This document shows positions 58,649 to 64,000 of a stretch of 64,000 nucleotides of DNA, in pieces. A program made the position numbers and the translations under genes. The notes beneath the pieces were generated by a model. That model was not told where the DNA came from and did not search any database. It saw only the letters and a program-made list of their open reading frames with translations. Numbering within the stretch: the stretch's first letter is position 1; each line of letters opens with the position of its first letter. Where the stretch lies: contig JAYESD010000002.1 in NCBI GenBank assembly GCA_036927565.1, positions 144,033,167 to 144,097,166 of the forward strand, given 5' to 3'. This stretch comes from Tuctoria greenei (Eukaryota > Streptophyta > Magnoliopsida > Poales > Poaceae).

Positions 58649-61600
58649 TGTAAAATCCCAGTTTTCCTTATTGTCAAGTTCAGTACCAGTTGGTTGTCAA
58701 CCATAGTAAAGATCAATTATGGTTGTACACATAAACTTGATATCATCAATAATCTTTCTTTTACTCATACTAAAATTTTAGTAACGGAAGGAATGAACTT
58801 CACCAATGACCTTAGAATAATTTAAGTGACCTTTCTACAAATTTTGGAAGCTATTGAATAAAAATTTCTAGGGCAAATTACTATGCAGTACTAATATATT
58901 CAAAGTAATTTGAATATAGCACTGTACATTTAGGCCATGCCAAAATATTCAAATCTGAGGCTAAAATTTTTTCCATGACCTCTTAATATTCCAAAAAGAC
59001 TTCATACCAAGTTTCAAGATTTTTGAATTCCATTTGCTATTTTATTTGAGACACTTTGCAAATTCAAGCCATATTTAGAGTTCAAATTTTGAATTCTGTT
59101 CAACTCATTTGAACATCAAGATTTGAACACATCATCATGGTCAGCATGACTTGCTTGACTTATTCCCCAAGTTTCACAATTTTTGAAACTCATTTGCTAT
59201 TAAATTCAGTGGCCCCATTGAATTTCATTCAATTTCAAATTCAAATGAAACATGTTACAATTCCAAATCCTATTTCAGAATCAAGTTCCAGATATTTATT
59301 TGATCCTCTCCACAAAAGTCTGGAATTTTTGGATCAAGTTTGGTAGGAGAATTGATGTTGTAGAGAAGTGCATGGGATAAGAACAGTGGGACCCACCAGT
59401 CGGTGGCACATCTACTGTACTGCTCTGCACGCCGCAATTTCGACGCCGCCCCCCTCGACACCGCACGCATGCAAGCTCCAGCAAGCTGCCTGCTTGCCTG
59501 CTCGTCACGCGCCTTAAAACCCCGACCGTCGCCACCGCCTCATACCACTCCCCTCCCGTCTTCCTCTTTGCTCTGCTTTGCGCCGCCGTCGCACAGCACC
59601 GCCGCCTCCGCTCTCCACCGGTGAGCGCCTCCTCTGTGCTTTATTTCACTTCGATTCAAATGGCAAACATGAAGCCCAGACTGTGCTATATCATCCTCAA
59701 CCTTTGGCTCATCGTGTTGTCCCTTGTTTGGCCCTTATTTTGATGTTCTGCCGTCGTCATCGTCGGGCCATCGAGGACATCACTCTCTGTCCACAGTGGT
59801 GCTAGCAGCCTAGGCCGTCTCGCGCTTCGATGTCAACAGACAAACTGAGCACCAAGAAACCACCTTGCTCACGTTACAAACCGTTCCCAAGCTAATCTTT
59901 TATCGAGCATGAAATCATCTTTTCCTTTTCGGCATGCTTTATATGCTTTTCCTAGGTTCACCTTGCAATTCCTTTTCTAGGTGTAACTATTGTTTAATCC
60001 AGTTACATATTAGTTTGCTTGCCTCCATACGGTTGAGTACGAACAAAAGGTAGAAAGAACCATCGAGGAATGGCTATGTGATGCCAGTTTTCTTAGCGGC
60101 ATGTAAAAACCATCAGCACACCATCAAACTCAGCTTTGCAGGCGATGTCACCCCATTATAATCACAAATCATCATCCTGGTGCTCCCAGTAACATTTCCG
60201 ACCTTTTCCCGAGCTTATTACGCTATTTCTGAGCGTTTCCGACGATCGCCGAAACCCTAGCTCCGCAGCCGCCGTCGCACCGCCGGTTCCGGCCATCGCC
60301 GCCTCGATTGGACCCCACCATTGACTTGCGCGGTCGATTTTATGGTTGAGCGGTCAAGGCGAGACCGGAAGGAGGTCGACACAACCTAGTCCGGCGAAGT
60401 GCCGCCACGATTCCAGCGAGGAACGCTGCCGCATCGGGAGGTGGACGAAGACCCCCCCCCTGGGTCCCGCCTGTCAGCGACTTCCCTCTCGCGTGGGATC
60501 AGCTGTGAACGCGGATCTGGTGCGGCTGCACGCGTTAACCCCGTGGCACCTGGTGCGACCCTGCTGCGATTGGTTGGTTTTAAACCAGTGGGCCCTGCTG
60601 TTTTATTTAAATGTTTCCCTTTGGAAAATAATTCCAGGATTTAACCAAAATTGGAAAATCCATAACTCCTAGTAGAATTGTCCGAAAATTCCCAAATAAA
60701 TTTTGTCAGAACCAGCACGAAGAATACTTTCCAGTGGTGCACTTGGGTTTGTATGAAAGTCCATAGAAATTTCTCCATAATTCAGATAAAAAAATGCTTA
60801 TAGAATTCATTCCTACAGTTCTGCTTTTTTGAATATTCCCACGTTTGGGCAGATCCCTCTCCAAAATTCACTTGATCTCCAGTAAAAATTCGAAGTTCAT
60901 TTGACATCATTACTAGATTGATTAGTGTTCCAAATCTCTATGTAGTTTAAAAATTGGGAAAATACAAAAATCAATTTCAGCTTTTTTTCCAAAATTGTAA
61001 AATAAATTTCTCCCTATAGGAAGCTTAGGAAATTGTAAAACCAATTTTCCTAGAACCAGTGAAACGTCCTCTACATGGTACAACCACTGTTAACCATGAT
61101 AGATCTCCAGAAATTCAACCCAAAAATTAGAAAAGGTTATGGCTTGCCATAATTTTTAAAGTAACAAACATCCTTGATCATCTTCTGTTCTTTGCAGAAG
61201 TCTCCATCATAATCCTTAGTATCTACCCAAAAAGTCCCAAAGCCAATTAAGATCATTATATTTTGATCTCAAGATATTAGATTGTGACCTTAAACATAAT
61301 TTTATTTTCAAAGTCATTCATATATAGTATATGCATATCGTGTAGTAACCTAAGTCGAGGAGCAGCCGGAAGCTTTGGAAGTCAAGCTGCCAGAGACTAA
61401 CATAGACTCAGACTCGCATTCAGGCAAGCCCTGGTTTGCATTTAAGTTCCTTACAGTGTCATTGCAGTTTTCATTCACTTTACGTCTTCAGATGCTGTGC
61501 ATTACGTTTAAGGTGTTTGACATCCACTTGCATGGCCCACAAATCCTATGGAGTCTTGGGTAGGTCTATAGCCCGTTGAGTAGAAATTGATATGCTTATG

Positions 61601-62883
61601 TTCATAGGAATCCGGTAGAAGCCGAGTAGTTGGAATCTACTCGCAAGATAGGATTCTATCACATCGGATGAATTGGATCATGAAATGGTTTATAAATATG
61701 AAATTGAGACCGAGCAGCGGGTAGGATGCAGCGAGACGTGGTCTCACGTGCGTTGCCCTGCTTGTGTCGATTGAGGAACATTTCATGTGCGGCCCTGCTG
61801 GACAAGCTTGAATTGTACCGGCGACATACTGGAGAAATGGGCTCCAGCAAACTGACGTAGCTTAGTACTGGTTTGTCGAGGCATTCCGTTCCATTTTATA
61901 GGCATGGGTTGAGGGTAGCAAGGTGTAAATCAGCTGGTGGGCACGTCAGAGTACACCCCATGTAGCAATCACTTGCTCGTGACAGATCGATTGGTTTGAC
62001 ATTCAAATGTTTAGGTAATGGTGGTCATATACGACTAGTATTGAAGTGTTACGTAGGTACTGCTGTAAGTACTCGTTGACATTTCCGAAAGTGTGTATGT
62101 GTCGTGTTGCTCCGGGTGTGTCTTGATTGCAATCACCGCCCCTCGCGGTAACAGAGTACCACTTGTTCACTGCGTTGTGACGTAGTAAATACTAAAGAAG
62201 TCTGGAGAATACGATGTATTGAATCATAATTGTTTTGCAACCTTGTATGACCTAGAGATAGTACAATTAAAAGTTTACAGTTTCCCCATACTTTACTTGT
62301 AATAGCATTATGTGCTTTGTGCACGTCATCATCGGCAAATCGTTTCTTGTTTGACTGTGGAGTCTATGATGTGCCGTTCCTGAAGAATGTCATGTGCTAC
62401 TTAAAACATGATTACAAGGACCCACTTGTAGGTGAGTCCTTTATGCTATTCCTTACCTATGCTTAGTAATCACCCTGCATATGTCTAGTGAGACGGTTTA
62501 GTCTCGCCGAGCCTTAAGATCATGTTTGCAGTTAACAAGTTTTTGCATATTATATGACTGATGACGGGTTCGATGACGAGGATGCACCCCTCCAGGGTTT
62601 ATAGCCGAGTGCAAACCCTGCACGCCGCTGTAAGTTGGGTGTTGCTTGTGCGAAGCATCCAGGACATGGATGACTTTGATTTTGCATAGCTAGTGCCGAT
62701 AGCGTAGCTATGATGTATAGTTCTCTTTCCTTTTCGCTTAGTATTGTAAAACTTCCACTATGTTTGTAAATAAATACTTGTTATTGTATTCTATTCTCGT
62801 TTTTTTTCTTGTATACTGTTGGGTGTCACATCGCACGACACCACCCAATGAAATTCTTGTAGGTCGGGATTCCGGTCCCCACA
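58649..62883 (+). repeat. Solo LTR related to the Tekay LTR
   Basis: 4235 bp, tgtaaaatccc...ggtccccaca, flanked by a 5-bp duplication agaca (58644-58648 and 62884-62888), with no internal region. It aligns throughout with the 4-kb LTRs at 28106 and 39739, but with many differences, so it is a related older family. It arose by recombination between the two LTRs of a former full element. The exon-like acidic frame of the Tekay LTR is recognisable at 61346-61423 and 62549-62630. The promoter region near 59510 (gccttaaaacc) has lost the clear TATA box. Confidence 0.93.
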
Positions 62884-62947
62884 AGACATTCCCGCCGTCT
62901 GGCCATGGATTCCGCTATTCTTACATCGAAGAAGCAGAAGTTGACAC

Positions 62948-62968
62948 GGGGGGGGGGGGGGGGGGGGG
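62948..62968 (+). repeat. G21 homopolymer
   Basis: Twenty-one consecutive G within coding sequence, read as glycines. The length may vary between individuals or be misassembled. Confidence 0.9.
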
Positions 62969-63221
62969 TCAGCACCCCGACTTCTCATTGTGATGGGGTT
63001 GGATTGACCGAAGCTCCCGTTGTATACCTGGTTTCCGATTCCTATAGCAGCTCTAGTTTCGGTGGGGGCGTAGAGGGATCTGCACAGGAGACCCTACCAG
63101 CGCGGTCCGATCAAGAGGTGAAACCAGAGAGGGCGGTGCCAGTCTTGCGGTCAGGTGTCGGTGGTCTCGATCTATTGCTCAGGGTGGTGGGCCAGGGTCA
63201 CTGGAGCGGTCTGACCCGCCA

Positions 63222-63299
63222 GTAAGGCGCATCTTCTTCCTTTGCTTCTCCCTTCTTTCCTTACGCGCGTTATGACGGAATTTTATCCTGGCTTTTCAG
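63222..63299 (+). other. Candidate intron in antisense accessory ORF
   Basis: Donor cca|gtaagg at 63222, acceptor gcttttcag|c at 63299, with a pyrimidine-rich interior (cttcttcctttgcttctccc). Removing it joins the frame ending at TAA 63223 to the frame of 63301-63951 without a stop. The length of 78 bp is normal for a short plant intron. Confidence 0.55.
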
Positions 63300-63504
63300 C
63301 GCGTCATCAGCCAACTTGGTTCCTTTGATGCTCCCAGGGGTGGGATTGGTAGGCCCTGCCCTCCTCGGAGCTGGGATGGAACATGCCATGCTGCGTCCTA
63401 CGCCTGAGGGCACCTCGACCCCAGGTGCCACCGACGACTCTGCGCTCTCGTCTGTCGAGGCAGGTGCAGCTGAAGTGGCGCACAGCGAGGAAGCGCCAAG
63501 CAAG

Positions 63505-63630
63505 GAGGTGCCCGGCGAGGAGGCGCCCGGTGAGGATGTGCCAGGCGTAGGTGTGCCAGGCGAGGAGGTGCCTGGCGTGGAGGTGCCAGGCGAGGAGGTG
63601 CCAGGCGCGGAGGTGCCAGGCGAGTGGGTG
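63505..63630 (+). repeat. VPGEE pentapeptide-coding repeat
   Basis: 15-bp units of the form gtgccaggcgaggag, alternating in 30-bp pairs. Encoded words include VPGEE, VPGVG, VPGVE and VPGAE. It is an imperfect tandem array that stays in frame. Confidence 0.85.
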
Positions 63631-64000
63631 CCCTGCGTGAAGGGGGCTACACTGGTCGAGGCTGCTCCCCTTGGTGAGGCTTACCCGCCCGTCGACGAAG
63701 AGGCATCGGCGCCTGACGTTATTGTCACTCAATGTGGCGACTTGCCACCAGCGACTGGTAACGCTCTTTTAGTGGAGGAGGGGGCTTCAGCATCGGGAAG
63801 CAGCGCGGCGGTTCTCGAAGCTCCAACCGGGGCACCAACTGGTCCCCAGCCACTGGTGTTTGCTGTGGCACCGGTGGAGGAGGCGGAGAGGCAGTCTCCT
63901 GTGGTGACGGTCCCTCTGATTTGTCTTTCTGACGCTGTTGCCGCAGCCTAGTCCATCTTACGCCAGACTCAGGCTGCTTTCGCCTGGGAGTGGGATCAGC

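Larger units (their letters stand above)
62884..63951 (+). pseudogene. Antisense accessory ORF of Tat E, middle part
   Basis: Continues the frame of 57618-58648 exactly when the solo LTR and one agaca copy are removed. First comes a basic patch (LTSKKQKLTR), then poly-Gly from a 21-G tract, then a Ser-rich acidic region up to 63221. A likely 78-bp intron (63222-63299) follows, and the frame reopens (LVPLMLPGVGLVGPALLGA). Next is an elastin-like VPGEE/VPGVE repeat (63505-63630) and a Pro/Ala/Val-rich acidic stretch to TAG at 63949. The last bases (SILRQTQAAFAWEWD) stay in frame, so this TAG probably replaced CAG and the gene continues beyond the window into the coiled coil seen at 10996-12357. 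Confidence 0.7.
56789..64000 (-). mobile_element. Tat-lineage element E, 3' end
   Basis: A partial 3' LTR (56789-57028) is followed on the plus strand by the leader, N-terminus and middle of the antisense accessory ORF, as in other Tat elements. The orientation (element on minus) is inferred from that arrangement. The first part of the LTR was separated by the insertion of Athila D. Integrase and the rest should lie to the right of the window. Confidence 0.65.

Noticed and set aside
63307..63732. Minus-strand ORF with LAWHL/LAGHL repeats
   Set aside because: Reverse reading of the VPGEE repeat; no independent support.
1..64000. Host protein-coding genes, CRISPR arrays or phage-type systems
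   Set aside because: Every longer frame is either a retroelement protein or a shadow frame; no direct-repeat/spacer array and no bacterial features were seen.

Overview
The window is plant nuclear DNA from a grass-type (Poaceae) intergenic region. It is built almost entirely of LTR retrotransposons inserted into one another. No host gene, tRNA, rRNA or CRISPR array could be supported. The grass assignment is an inference: the antisense 'putative gypsy type transposon' protein family, the Athila- and Tat-like pol sequences and the 4-kb-LTR Tekay-like chromovirus all fit cereal-type genomes.

Layout, left to right. (A) 1-9032 is a truncated Athila-lineage Ty3/gypsy element on the minus strand. 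It carries an unrecognised extra ORF near its 3' LTR. (F) 9033-10127 is a Tat-lineage RT fragment on the minus strand, followed by a Tat LTR remnant (10128 to about 10995) that runs straight into the coiled-coil half of an antisense Tat accessory ORF (10996-12357). (C) From there to 53658 lies one minus-strand Tat element: spacer, integrase, RNase H, RT, protease, gag, and a 5' LTR at 52835-53658. It is split twice. A Sirevirus-type Ty1/copia element (14437-23138, target duplication gcaac) sits in its integrase. Athila element B (24764-49194, duplication ctctg) sits between its RT and RNase H. Element B is itself split in its integrase by a Tekay-like chromovirus on the plus strand (28106-43791, duplication tctag), which has 4.05-kb LTRs. 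This gives at least three clean nesting levels.

(D) 53659-56788 is the gag and 5' LTR end of a second Athila family, cut off by C's LTR. (E) 56789-64000 is a Tat LTR remnant followed by the N-terminal and middle part of the antisense accessory ORF on the plus strand. That ORF is interrupted in frame by a 4.2-kb solo LTR (58649-62883, duplication agaca) related to the Tekay LTR, and it runs off the window.

All pol genes carry stops and frameshifts, so no copy looks autonomous. Eye comparison of LTR pairs suggests the Tekay element is youngest (about 2% difference at its ends), Athila B and the copia element older (about 4-6%), and Athila A older still. The most unusual material is non-canonical coding capacity: the antisense Tat ORF with its own TATA box and a frame-restoring intron, an extra ORF ahead of gag in the Tekay element with splice-acceptor-like sites before both ORFs, a small split reading frame inside the 4-kb LTRs, and the extra ORF of Athila A.
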